Notes under the pieces: generated by a model
What the model was told of the DNA's origin: nothing
What the model saw: only the letters and a program-made list of their open reading frames with translations
The model's database searches: none
Translations under genes and position numbers: made by a program
Shown: positions 7,960 through 15,387 of the stretch, piece after piece
Layout of the letters: each line of letters begins with the position of its first letter
Position numbering within the stretch: the first letter of the stretch is position 1
Origin: Myxococcales bacterium
GTDB taxonomy: Bacteria; Myxococcota_A; Polyangia; Polyangiales; Houyiibacteriaceae
Assembly (NCBI GenBank): GCA_020354595.1
Contig: CP070650.1
Location: 2,544,043-2,561,023, forward strand
DNA length: 16,981 bases
Direction of reading: 5' to 3'

Positions 7960-7997
7960 GTTGAGCTCCAGTCTGGGGTCCGGAATGCGCAGGGGCC

Positions 7998-8014
7998 ATT
8001 ACCTCGGAGGTAAT
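7998..8014. promoter_or_regulatory. Perfect 17-bp palindrome, likely XRE regulator operator
   Basis: ATTACCTC-G-GAGGTAAT is a perfect inverted repeat with 8-bp arms and a 1-nt centre. It lies in the 100-nt gap between the divergent DUF2834-like gene and the XRE regulator, just upstream of the regulator's candidate -10 and covering the region expected for its -35. A homodimeric helix-turn-helix protein would suit such symmetry. Binding by the adjacent regulator, and autoregulation, are inferred from position. Confidence 0.6.
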
Positions 8015-8035
8015 CGGCAGCGCGAAAGCAGGCGG

Positions 8036-8041
8036 TAGAAT
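8036..8041 (+). promoter_or_regulatory. Candidate -10 element of the XRE regulator gene
   Basis: TAGAAT lies 6 nt before the ATG at 8048, so transcription would begin at about the start codon, giving a leaderless mRNA. No clear -35 is seen; the expected place (about 8013-8018) abuts the right arm of the palindrome. Confidence 0.4.
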
Positions 8042-8047
8042 CCAGGT

Positions 8048-8869
8048 ATGAACACGACCGCCGCTCCCGCCGGCTTCGGCCCCCTCCTTCGACAATGGCG
8101 CACCGCGCGCCGGATGAGCCAGCAGCAGCTCGCCATCGAGTCCGAAGTCTCGACTCGCCACATCAGCTACGTCGAAAACGGCAAGTCCTCGCCAAGCCGC
8201 GAGATGGTGCTCATCCTCGCGAGCGCGCTCGACCTTCCACTTCGCGAGCGGAACTCGCTGCTTTCATCTGCGGGCTTCGCGCCGGTTTACCGCGAGACCG
8301 ATCTCTCCGAACCCGAGATGCTACCGGTGCGTCAGGCGTTTGACACGATCCTGTCGCATCACGAGCCGTATCCTGCGATCGTTCTGAACCGTGGGTGGGA
8401 CGTCGTGAAGATGAACAACGCGTTCATGCGCTTGTTCGGCTTCTTCATCGACCCGTCGTTTGATCCCATTGTTGCCCAAAACGTAATGCACTCGCTCTTC
8501 CACCCGCAAGGCGTGCGCCCCTACGTCGAAAACTGGGAAGAGGTCGCCAGGTTCTTGATCGATCGGCTCTACCGCGAATCGATCACCGAGCTCGAGACCA
8601 GTGAGAGCCGCAAGTTGCTCGACGCGCTTCTCGCGTATCCAGGTGTCCCCTCCGGAATGGCCGAGATCGATCTCACCACGGCGCCCCGCGTGTGCGTCAC
8701 GGTGAGGCTCGGCAAAGACGGCACCAGGCTCGAGCTCTTCTCGACGCTCACCACCCTCGGCACGCCGATGGACGTGACCGCGCAAGAGCTGCGCATCGAA
8801 TCGTACTTCCCCGCCGATGAAGCTACCGGCGAATGGCTCCGAAAATCCGCAGCATCGGCCGCAAACTAA
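8048..8869 (+). CDS. XRE-family regulator with MmyB-like ligand-binding domain
   Basis: The 273-aa product is a DNA-binding transcription regulator. Residues about 10-65 form an XRE/Cro-type helix-turn-helix (LLRQWRTARRMSQQQLAIES, then STRHISYVENGKSSPS). Residues about 92-270 match the MmyB-like C-terminal ligand-binding domain, with PAIVLNRGWDVVKMNNAF (109-126) as a recognisable core; in this family that domain is thought to bind a small, possibly fatty-acid-like, ligand. The length is usual. A TAGAAT box 6 nt before the ATG suggests leaderless translation. The divergent neighbour encodes a small membrane protein, and the shared gap holds a perfect palindrome. The likely role is local and autogenous control; ligand and regulon are unknown. 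Confidence 0.88.
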   Translation: MNTTAAPAGFGPLLRQWRTARRMSQQQLAIESEVSTRHISYVENGKSSPSREMVLILASALDLPLRERNSLLSSAGFAPVYRETDLSEPEMLPVRQAFDTILSHHEPYPAIVLNRGWDVVKMNNAFMRLFGFFIDPSFDPIVAQNVMHSLFHPQGVRPYVENWEEVARFLIDRLYRESITELETSESRKLLDALLAYPGVPSGMAEIDLTTAPRVCVTVRLGKDGTRLELFSTLTTLGTPMDVTAQELRIESYFPADEATGEWLRKSAASAAN

Positions 8870-8891
8870 GCTAAGGTTGCGGCGAACAAGA

Positions 8892-10379
8892 ATGGAGTCT
8901 CTCGCTGCGGTAGACCTGGGTTCGAACAGCTTTCACATGGTGATCGCCCGGGTCGATCACGGGGGCGTCCAAATCGTCGATCGCATTCGCGAGCCCGTCC
9001 GCCTGGCAGACGGACTTCAAGAAGACGGTTCGCTCTCAGACGAGGCGGAACAGCGCGCCATTGCGTGCCTTTCTCTGTTCGGCCAGCGGTTGCGTGACTT
9101 CGGCGCCGCTCAAGTTCGGGCGGTGGGCACGAACACGCTTCGGCGCGTGCGCAACTCGCATCGGGTGCTGCACGACATGAGCAAGGCGCTCGGCCATCAC
9201 ATCGAGATCATCACCGGTCGTGAGGAAGCACGACTGATCTACTTGGGCGTGTCCCACGGTGTCGCCGGGGCGCCCGCGCGGCGTCTCGTCGTCGACATCG
9301 GCGGTGGGAGCACGGAGTTCATCATCGGGGACTCGTTTGAGGCGGTGTCGGTGCACAGCATGTTCATGGGCTGCGTCGGGTTCACAAAGCAGTTCTTCGG
9401 CGACGGCAAGATCAGCCGCAAGCGCATGAACAACGCCAAGATCGCGGCCGGCCTCGAGCTTCAGCCGGTGGAAGCGCGGCTTCGCGCGGAGGGTTGGGAG
9501 CGCGCCATCGGCGCTTCCGGCACGATTCGCTCGATCGCGTCGATTCTGAATGAAGCTGGATGGGCGCACGGCACGATCACCGCAGACGGTTTGAGCAAGC
9601 TCGTCCAAGCGATGCTCACTGCGGGAAGGCTCGAAAAGCTCGAGCTCCCCGGGCTCGAAGCCGATCGGCGTCCCGTGCTTGCGGGTGGCGTCGCGATTCT
9701 CAGCACGGTGTTCGATCGGCTCGGCATCGACGAGATGTGGGTGTCGCCGACGGCGCTTCGCGAGGGTCTGCTTTACGACATGCTCGGCCGTCTCCAAGAC
9801 GAAGACCCGCGCGACCGCACCATCGCGATGCTCGCCAAGCGATATTCGATCGATCAGGCGCACGCGGACCGCGTGCAGGCGACCGCGCTCGGGCTACTCG
9901 GCCAGGTGGTCGACGATTGGGGCTTGCGCTCCGAAGACGCAGCGCACGCCCTCGCGTGGGCTGCACAGCTCCACGAGATCGGTCTCGCGGTGAACTACAC
10001 CGGTCATCACAAGCACGGTGCGTACTTGGTCGCATCATCCGACTTGCCCGGCTTCGCACGGGACGAGCAAGCGCTGGTTGCAGCACTCGTGCGCGGTCAC
10101 CGCCGCAAGCTCGACGATTCGTACTTCGAAACGCTTCCCGAGGAGCTTCGGGTCCCGGCGAAGAGGCTCTCGGCCTTGCTGCGCCTCGCCGTGCTTCTGA
10201 ATCGAAACCGAGATCCGGAGGTCGTGTCTCTTCCGCACGTCGCGGCTGCCGGCAACAAGCTCAAGCTGACGTTCAACGACGAGTGGTTGGACGCCCACCC
10301 CCTCGCGCGCGCCGACCTCGAGCGCGAGCAACGCCGGGTCAAACCGATCGGTTTGAGGCTCACCGGGTTCGAGGCGTGA
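8892..10379 (+). CDS. ppx: Ppx/GppA family phosphatase (exopolyphosphatase or pppGpp phosphohydrolase)
   Basis: The 495-aa product belongs to the ASKHA-fold Ppx/GppA family, cytoplasmic enzymes that remove terminal phosphate from polyphosphate or pppGpp. The N-terminal domain shows AAVDLGSNSFHMVIARV (5-21), the TGREEARLIYLGV segment with the expected catalytic Glu (about 111-112), VVDIGGGSTEF (133-143) and GASGTIRSIA (207-216). The C-terminal part (about 315-495) is an HD-like helical domain, including AAQLHEIGLAVNYTGHHKHG. Length is near E. coli GppA and Ppx; the two activities cannot be separated by sequence here. An in-frame ATG at 8817 lies inside the regulator gene and lacks family similarity, so 8892 is chosen; the intergenic gap is 22 nt. 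It sits 4 nt before sixA, so they are probably one operon. Confidence 0.92.
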   Translation: MESLAAVDLGSNSFHMVIARVDHGGVQIVDRIREPVRLADGLQEDGSLSDEAEQRAIACLSLFGQRLRDFGAAQVRAVGTNTLRRVRNSHRVLHDMSKALGHHIEIITGREEARLIYLGVSHGVAGAPARRLVVDIGGGSTEFIIGDSFEAVSVHSMFMGCVGFTKQFFGDGKISRKRMNNAKIAAGLELQPVEARLRAEGWERAIGASGTIRSIASILNEAGWAHGTITADGLSKLVQAMLTAGRLEKLELPGLEADRRPVLAGGVAILSTVFDRLGIDEMWVSPTALREGLLYDMLGRLQDEDPRDRTIAMLAKRYSIDQAHADRVQATALGLLGQVVDDWGLRSEDAAHALAWAAQLHEIGLAVNYTGHHKHGAYLVASSDLPGFARDEQALVAALVRGHRRKLDDSYFETLPEELRVPAKRLSALLRLAVLLNRNRDPEVVSLPHVAAAGNKLKLTFNDEWLDAHPLARADLEREQRRVKPIGLRLTGFEA

Positions 10380-10383
10380 CATC

Positions 10384-10851
10384 ATGGACGTGTTCCTCAT
10401 CCGACACGCGATCGCCGAGGAGCGACGCGCAGACTTGCCCGACGCGAATCGCCGGCTCACCGAGAGGGGCAGGGCACGCTTCGAAACGGTCGTGCAGAGC
10501 CTTCACCGCTCGGGTTTCCGATTCGACCACGTCTATCACAGCCCGTGGCTTCGCGCGGCGGAGACCGCAGAGCTCCTCGAGCCGATCACCGATGGGCCGC
10601 TCATCTGCACGGACGAGCTGGCGCAACCTCCGCGGGCGGAGTTCTTCGCATCCCTCCAGGGCGATGCCGTCGCTTGCGTAGGCCACGAGCCCTGGATGAG
10701 CGACGCGCTCTCCCTATTGACGACGGGCGACCCCCACGGTCCGTGGCTCCGCTTCAAAAAAGGCGGCGTCGCCTGGCTTCGCGGCACCCCCCATCCACGC
10801 AGCATGGAGCTCCGCGCCCTCCTCCCCCCACGGGGACACGCTCCCCCCTGA
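10384..10851 (+). CDS. sixA: SixA-type phosphohistidine phosphatase
   Basis: The 155-aa product is a small histidine-phosphatase-superfamily (phosphoglycerate-mutase-like) enzyme of the SixA type, which removes phosphate from phosphohistidine on signalling or phosphotransfer proteins. It has the N-terminal LIRHAIAE motif (Arg7, nucleophile His8), SPWLRAAETA (Arg57) and the second catalytic His in VGHEPWM (His101). Length matches E. coli SixA (about 160 aa). It follows the Ppx/GppA gene by 4 nt and is probably co-transcribed. Pairing of sixA with ppx occurs in other bacteria, to my knowledge. The C-terminus is proline-rich and family-atypical over the last 10 residues. The partner phosphoprotein is unknown; no phosphotransfer (HPt) protein is encoded nearby. 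Confidence 0.88.
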   Translation: MDVFLIRHAIAEERRADLPDANRRLTERGRARFETVVQSLHRSGFRFDHVYHSPWLRAAETAELLEPITDGPLICTDELAQPPRAEFFASLQGDAVACVGHEPWMSDALSLLTTGDPHGPWLRFKKGGVAWLRGTPHPRSMELRALLPPRGHAPP

Positions 10852-10967
10852 AAACCCCCGCAATTCCAGCCTCTTGGGGCCTATAACGCGCGTTCTAGTC
10901 GCGGACCCGGTAACAAATCACACTTTAGGGTGAATTTTCGTCGACCCTGGGCTATGCGGCTGGAATA
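10852..10967. other. Intergenic region upstream of the DUF1592/DUF1552 operon
   Basis: The gap holds no ORF I would support. It contains a TATAAC (10882-10887) with no matching -35, and the imperfect palindrome listed separately. No intrinsic terminator for sixA is evident. It should contain the promoter of the downstream pair, but I cannot place it. Confidence 0.5.
10918..10933. promoter_or_regulatory. Imperfect palindrome upstream of the DUF1592 gene
   Basis: TCACAC-TTTA-GGGTGA pairs 5 of 6 positions in its arms and ends 34 nt before the GTG at 10968, a sensible place for an operator. No adjacent regulator gene is present and the match may be chance. Confidence 0.3.
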
Positions 10968-12605
10968 GTGATCAGGATGTTCTTTCGCACGGTTGGGATG
11001 ATTGCGCTCTCGGTGCTCGTCGCCTGCACGGGCCAGATCGGCCAATCGGACGATTCCCGCGGTCCTGGTGGCGGTGGCCCGCCCGCCGTCGACCCGCTCC
11101 TCGCGATGGAAAGCGGCGCCCGCCGACTGACCCAAGCCGAGCTCGACAACACGCTTCGCGACCTGCTCGGTGAGGACACCGCGCCCGCCGCTCGCCTCCT
11201 CAACGAAGACGAGTTCCGCCCCTTCGACAATGACTACACGATTCAGCAGGCGTCCGACGCACTGATCACGTCGCTCGAGGTGCTTGCCAAGGAAGTCGCC
11301 GAGCGCGCTCTGAACGACCCGACACGCAGAGCTGAGCTCGTTCCGTGCACGCCTGCAAGCGATGGCGACGAGCAGTGCTTCCGCGACTTCCTCGATGCGT
11401 TCCTTCCGCGCGCGCTTCGGCGACCGGTGACCCCGGAAGACATCGACGCCTATCTTCCGCTGCTCGCGTTCGCTTCCGAAGATAACGCCGTAGTCGACAA
11501 TGATTTCTACACCGCGGTCGAGCTAGCTGTGTCCGCCGCGATTCAAGACCCGGAGCTGCTCTACCGGATCGAGGAAGGGACCCCCGGCAGCGAGCCCGGT
11601 CTCCTCGAGCTTGACGGCTACGAAATTGCGAACCGTATATCATATCTGCTCTGGGCGACGATGCCGGACGACGCCCTCTTCGCCGCGGCCGGAAGCGGCG
11701 CGCTCGACACGCCGGACGGCCGTCGTGCAGAGGCGCTCCGCATGCTCGACGACCCGAAGGCACGCGGGCAACTTCACCGATTTCATGCGATGTGGCTCGG
11801 GTATCGCTCGATCCCGCATACACCCGAGCTCGTCGCAGCTTTCAATCGCGAGACCTCGGCACTCATTGATCGAGTCGTGCTCGACGAGCCAGGCAGCTAC
11901 ACGCGCCTCTTCACCATGGAGGAGACCTTCGTTGACGACGCACTCGCTGACCACTATGGGCTGCCACGTCCCGACGGTGGCGAAGGGTGGGTCTCCTACG
12001 AAGGGACCGGACGCGCCGGCATTCTCGGACACGGCACGCTGCTTGCCGCGTTCAGCAAGTTCGAGGACACCAGCCCCACGCAGCGCGGCATCCTCGTCCG
12101 GACGCGCCTGATGTGTGAAGACGTCCCGCGGCCGCCGCCCGACGTCGATGCGGACCAGCCACCGCAGGGTGCGATGGACGCGCTCTGCAAGTATGACCGC
12201 TACGCGGAGCACCGGGACCAATCGAGCAGTTGTGCCGGTTGCCACAGCCTCGTCGATCCCATCGGTTTCGGCCTCGAGAACTTCGACATCGCGGGCCGCT
12301 ATCGCGAGCACGATGACGGCTTGCCCGAGTGCATCATCGAAGGCTTCGGCGAGATCGTCGGCATCGGCGAGTTCAGTGGCCCGGGTGAGCTCTCGGAGCT
12401 TCTCGTCGAAAACGACTATGTCGACGCGTGCGCGGTGCAGCAGTTCATGACGTTCGCGCTCGGCCGGGAGACCACCGACTACGAAGCCGCCTTGCTGCAG
12501 GAACTGACCGAGTCATTCAGAGCCGGAAACCACGACTTCAAGGCGTTCATCGTCGATTTCATCGCGTCCGACCGCTTCGCTAGGCGCGCGGAGGAAAGGC
12601 TCTAG
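10968..12605 (+). CDS. DUF1592/DUF1588-family lipoprotein with CxxCH motif
   Basis: The 545-aa product is a predicted lipoprotein; the signal peptide ends SVLVAC (Cys20). Domains appear in the order known for planctomycete and myxobacterial proteins: DUF1587-like (RRLTQAELDNTLRDLLG, 52-68), DUF1595 (about 140-203, FLPRALRRPVTPEDIDAYLP), DUF1592 (about 215-280, YEIANRISYLLWATMPDDAL), DUF1588 (about 345-445, ILGHGTLLAAFSKFEDTSPT) and DUF1585 (about 465-540). In the DUF1588 part, CAGCH (Cys422, Cys425, His426) is a c-type heme attachment motif followed by DPIGFGLENFD, so heme binding is possible. GTG 10968 is chosen; an ATG at 10977 would also keep the signal peptide. The next gene begins 2 nt after the stop and encodes the usual partner, DUF1552. 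Function is unknown; an envelope redox or polymer-degradation role has been guessed for relatives. Confidence 0.85.
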   Translation: MIRMFFRTVGMIALSVLVACTGQIGQSDDSRGPGGGGPPAVDPLLAMESGARRLTQAELDNTLRDLLGEDTAPAARLLNEDEFRPFDNDYTIQQASDALITSLEVLAKEVAERALNDPTRRAELVPCTPASDGDEQCFRDFLDAFLPRALRRPVTPEDIDAYLPLLAFASEDNAVVDNDFYTAVELAVSAAIQDPELLYRIEEGTPGSEPGLLELDGYEIANRISYLLWATMPDDALFAAAGSGALDTPDGRRAEALRMLDDPKARGQLHRFHAMWLGYRSIPHTPELVAAFNRETSALIDRVVLDEPGSYTRLFTMEETFVDDALADHYGLPRPDGGEGWVSYEGTGRAGILGHGTLLAAFSKFEDTSPTQRGILVRTRLMCEDVPRPPPDVDADQPPQGAMDALCKYDRYAEHRDQSSSCAGCHSLVDPIGFGLENFDIAGRYREHDDGLPECIIEGFGEIVGIGEFSGPGELSELLVENDYVDACAVQQFMTFALGRETTDYEAALLQELTESFRAGNHDFKAFIVDFIASDRFARRAEERL

Positions 12606-12607
12606 TC

Positions 12608-14143
12608 ATGGCGATGAAGATCAAGAGGAGAGCGATTCTCAGGGGCATGGCAGGAGCAGCCGTCTCGTTACCGCTCCTCGAGTGCATGCTTCCCGCCAAG
12701 CAGAGTGCAGCGCAGACCCCGCCTGCCCGCTATGCCATCCTCTTCGCCGGTCAGGCGCTCGGGGGCGACAACTACGCCAAGAACTCCAGCCGCGTCGACG
12801 GTCAGAACATCACCGAGGGCGGTCACTACATTGCCGACACTAGTTATGGGCGCGGTTATTCGCTGACGACGCCGCTGCTTCCGCTTCAAGCGATGCAGAA
12901 CGACTTCACGATGATCTCGAATCTGGCGATTCCATTCAATGCGAATTCGACAGACGGAAGCGCGGTTCCGGCGGCAGGTGCGTATCGTGACTTCCACGGC
13001 GGCGGCAGCAGCCCCTTACTTTCAGGGACGCGCTCCACGTCTGCCGAGTACGTTTGCAACGGTATCACCTCGGATCAGGCGATTGCCGAGCTCAACGCCG
13101 GTCAGACAACACACAAGTCGCTCGTCGTCCGCGCGCAGCCGGCCTTCTACGTCAGTGGCTACAGCTTCGCGGGCCGCCAGTACATTTCGTACGGCCCGGG
13201 GGGAGGGCGCAGCGCTCGCATCGAAGCGCAGGCCAGCCCCCAAGTCGCTTTCCAGTCGCTCTTCACTGGCTTCGTGCCGGACGACGACGACGATGCGGCG
13301 AGGTTCGACTTCGAGATGCGCGCGCGACGAAGCGTGCTCGACCTCGTGCTCGAAAAGCGCGCCAAGCTCGTCAACAACGTCGGTCAAGCTGATCGGGAGC
13401 GGCTCGAGCGGCACTTCGACGAGATTCGCGACCTCGAGACCCGCATCAGCGCGTTGCCGCCGGTTGCGAGTGGGCAGTGCATGGCGCCGGCCGATCCAGG
13501 GGCGGACCCACCCATCGGGGGCGATCACAGCGGAGGAGGCAGTGGCTCGGTGACGCCCGGCTCGGGCTACAGCGACGAGCACACCCGCTCGCGGATCTTC
13601 GCCGACCTGATTCACATGGCTTTCGTGTGCGATCTCACGCGCGCAGCGTCACTGCAGATCACCGCGTTCCAGTCGCACATGAACGCGCGTCCGATCGCCG
13701 ACGGGCTCGGGACACTAGCGGGCACGGTGCGACCGTCGCGCTGGGCGTCCGTGGGCGGCGACTTACACGAGGTCGGCCACAACGGCGACCCGAACAACCG
13801 CGGTCAGATTCCTTCCGCCGGACTCTTGCAGTGGCACATCTCGCACTACGCCTACCTGATCGACAAGCTCCGCAACACGCCCGAGGCCGGCGGCAACGTG
13901 CTCGATAACTCGATGATCGTCTTCACCGCCGAGGCGGGCCATGGGCTTCAGCTCAACGACGGCTCGTCGCAGAACCAAACCCACTCGGTCGAGAACATGG
14001 TGATGCTTCTCGCGGGACGCGCGGGCGGGTTCGAACCCGGCGAGCACATCAACGGAAATCGCGCGCACCCTGCGACCGCCCTCATCACCGCCATGCAGGC
14101 GGCTGGCTATACCGGCAATACTCTGGGCGACGTTTCCCTCTAG
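12608..14143 (+). CDS. Tat-exported DUF1552 family protein
   Basis: The 511-aa product begins MAMKIKRRAILRGMAGAAV, a twin-arginine signal (Arg7-Arg8) with a hydrophobic core and probable cleavage near residues 30-36, so it should be exported folded, perhaps with a cofactor. The rest matches DUF1552, with LLPLQAMQNDFTMISNL (about 91-107), DFHGGGSSPLLSGT and, near the end, NSMIVFTAEAGHG and THSVENMVMLLAG. A flexible Gly/Pro/Asp-rich insert occupies about 297-323. AAGG at 12596-12599, 8 nt before the ATG, is a plausible Shine-Dalgarno; an ATG two codons later is a minor alternative. It follows the DUF1592 gene by 2 nt, and the two families are typically adjacent, which implies a joint function. 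DUF1552 is distantly related to DUF1501/sulfatase-like proteins, but no catalytic site can be asserted here. Confidence 0.87.
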   Translation: MAMKIKRRAILRGMAGAAVSLPLLECMLPAKQSAAQTPPARYAILFAGQALGGDNYAKNSSRVDGQNITEGGHYIADTSYGRGYSLTTPLLPLQAMQNDFTMISNLAIPFNANSTDGSAVPAAGAYRDFHGGGSSPLLSGTRSTSAEYVCNGITSDQAIAELNAGQTTHKSLVVRAQPAFYVSGYSFAGRQYISYGPGGGRSARIEAQASPQVAFQSLFTGFVPDDDDDAARFDFEMRARRSVLDLVLEKRAKLVNNVGQADRERLERHFDEIRDLETRISALPPVASGQCMAPADPGADPPIGGDHSGGGSGSVTPGSGYSDEHTRSRIFADLIHMAFVCDLTRAASLQITAFQSHMNARPIADGLGTLAGTVRPSRWASVGGDLHEVGHNGDPNNRGQIPSAGLLQWHISHYAYLIDKLRNTPEAGGNVLDNSMIVFTAEAGHGLQLNDGSSQNQTHSVENMVMLLAGRAGGFEPGEHINGNRAHPATALITAMQAAGYTGNTLGDVSL

Positions 14144-14150
14144 GGGGATT

Positions 14151-14164
14151 GCGCGAATTCGCGC
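14151..14164. promoter_or_regulatory. Perfect 14-bp GC-rich palindrome before the metal-efflux gene
   Basis: GCGCGAATTCGCGC is self-complementary. It lies 7 nt after the DUF1552 stop and 19 nt before the efflux ATG. It could be an operator for the efflux gene or, folded as a 5-bp GC stem with an AATT loop, a weak terminator of the upstream operon; no T-run follows it. Confidence 0.4.
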
Positions 14165-14183
14165 CTAGACCCATATCGTCCTC

Positions 14184-15365
14184 ATGCTCGACGCGATGTG
14201 GCAGGTGTGGCTGCAGCTCTCGCCTTGGCTCCTGTTGGGAGCCGCGGCGGCTGGGTTGCTGCACGTCTTGCTGCCCCGGGACTTCGCGCGCCGACAGTTC
14301 CGCGGGACCTCAGGCGTGGCCAAGGCGGTCGCGCTGGGCGTGCCGCTGCCGCTCTGCTCCTGCGGGGTGATTCCGGCAGGCCTCGGCCTCAAGAAGGATG
14401 GGGCGAGCGATGGGGCTGCCGTTGGCTTCCTCATCAGCACACCGCAGACCGGCGTCGATTCCTTGCTCGTGAGTGCGTCGTTTCTCGGTTGGCCGTTTAC
14501 GATTTTCAAGATGGTAAGCGCGCTGGTGATGGGGCTCATCGGAGGCGTCGCGACCGAGGCGCTTCACACGGACGCGTACGACGACTCGCGGCTCGAGGGT
14601 GCCACGGCGCCGCATTCCACCGTGGGTTTCTTCGAGCACATGGTCGACGTGATCCGTCCCATCTGGAAGTGGATCGTCTTCGGCGTCGTCGCATCGGCGG
14701 CAATCACCGTCTGGATTCCCCCGGGCGCGATGGCGGGGTGGTCCGAGGTGAACCCCGCTCTCTCGGGCTTGGTCGCCTTGGTCATTGCGCTGCCGCTCTA
14801 CGTTTGCGCCACAGCGTCCGTTCCGATCGCGGCAGCGCTCGTCATGCAAGGCATGCCGACCGGCGCCGCACTCGTCTTCTTGATGGCGGGGCCGGCGACG
14901 AACATCGCCACAATCGGGGCGGTTAGACGGGCATTCGGCGGGCGCGTGCTTGCCGTCTACCTCGCGACCGTCATCATCGGAAGCGTGGGCCTCGCGTACA
15001 TCTACGACGCGCTCATTCCCTTCGAGGCCCTTGGAGCCATGATGCACGAGCACGGCCATCCGTGGTGGGCATGGCTGTCGGCGATCGTCCTCGGCGTGCT
15101 GTTCGTTTACTTCGTGCTCGATGACTTGCGAAGGGCCGTCCAGCGTCTTCCTCGCGGTCCTGGGAGCGAGGAGGCGGTCACGCTCGAGGTCCAAGGAATG
15201 ACGTGCGACAACTGCGTCCGTAAGCTCGAGCGAGCCCTCAACCAAACAGAAGGTGTCACCTCGGCCACGGTGACGCTCAAGCCGAGCCGCGCCACGGTCG
15301 AGGGAACCGCAGCCTCCTCCGATCTGGAAGCGGCCGTGCGCGCCGCCGGCTACGCCGTGAGGTAA
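14184..15365 (+). CDS. Cu/Zn-type efflux permease (SO_0444/ArsP-like) with C-terminal HMA domain
   Basis: The 393-aa product is an inner-membrane permease of the DUF318/ArsP-like superfamily, closest in layout to the SO_0444 Cu/Zn efflux family. About eight membrane segments are visible (roughly 10-30, 47-67, 97-125, 162-180, 195-220, 228-245, 255-277, 295-313). The hallmark PLPLCSCGVIP (54-64, Cys58 and Cys60) lies in the second, with CATASVP (Cys208) and GPATNIATIG (236-245) repeating the pattern in the second half. MHEHGH (287-292) is a possible metal-binding loop. Residues about 330-393 form a heavy-metal-associated domain with GMTCDNC (Cys341, Cys344), probably delivering a soft metal to the pore. 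It follows the DUF1552 gene by 40 nt; no metal-sensing regulator is adjacent. The metal is inferred; arsenic-type substrates are an alternative. Confidence 0.87.
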   Translation: MLDAMWQVWLQLSPWLLLGAAAAGLLHVLLPRDFARRQFRGTSGVAKAVALGVPLPLCSCGVIPAGLGLKKDGASDGAAVGFLISTPQTGVDSLLVSASFLGWPFTIFKMVSALVMGLIGGVATEALHTDAYDDSRLEGATAPHSTVGFFEHMVDVIRPIWKWIVFGVVASAAITVWIPPGAMAGWSEVNPALSGLVALVIALPLYVCATASVPIAAALVMQGMPTGAALVFLMAGPATNIATIGAVRRAFGGRVLAVYLATVIIGSVGLAYIYDALIPFEALGAMMHEHGHPWWAWLSAIVLGVLFVYFVLDDLRRAVQRLPRGPGSEEAVTLEVQGMTCDNCVRKLERALNQTEGVTSATVTLKPSRATVEGTAASSDLEAAVRAAGYAVR

Positions 15366-15387
15366 AAAGGGCGCAGATCCGCTTTTT
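15364..15387. terminator. Possible bidirectional terminator
   Basis: AAAAA (15364-15368), a 2-nt bulge, GCG (15371-15373), a 6-nt loop, CGC (15380-15382) and TTTTT (15383-15387) can form a small hairpin with A/T tracts on both sides. It sits exactly between two convergent genes, where a shared terminator is expected. The GC stem is only 3 bp, so efficiency is doubtful. Confidence 0.4.

Noticed and set aside
6551..8161. Long minus-strand ORF (536 codons) opposite the sulfatase domain and crossing into the regulator gene
   Set aside because: It overlaps three well-supported genes and shows no family motif; GC-rich codon bias creates such open frames.
8817..8891. Upstream ATG for the Ppx/GppA gene
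   Set aside because: It lies inside the regulator gene and its 25 extra residues do not resemble the family, which begins just before AAVDLGSNS.
10871..10912. TATAAC and nearby CG-rich repeats as promoter or sixA terminator
   Set aside because: No -35 hexamer at a suitable distance, and the possible stems are short with long loops and no T-run.
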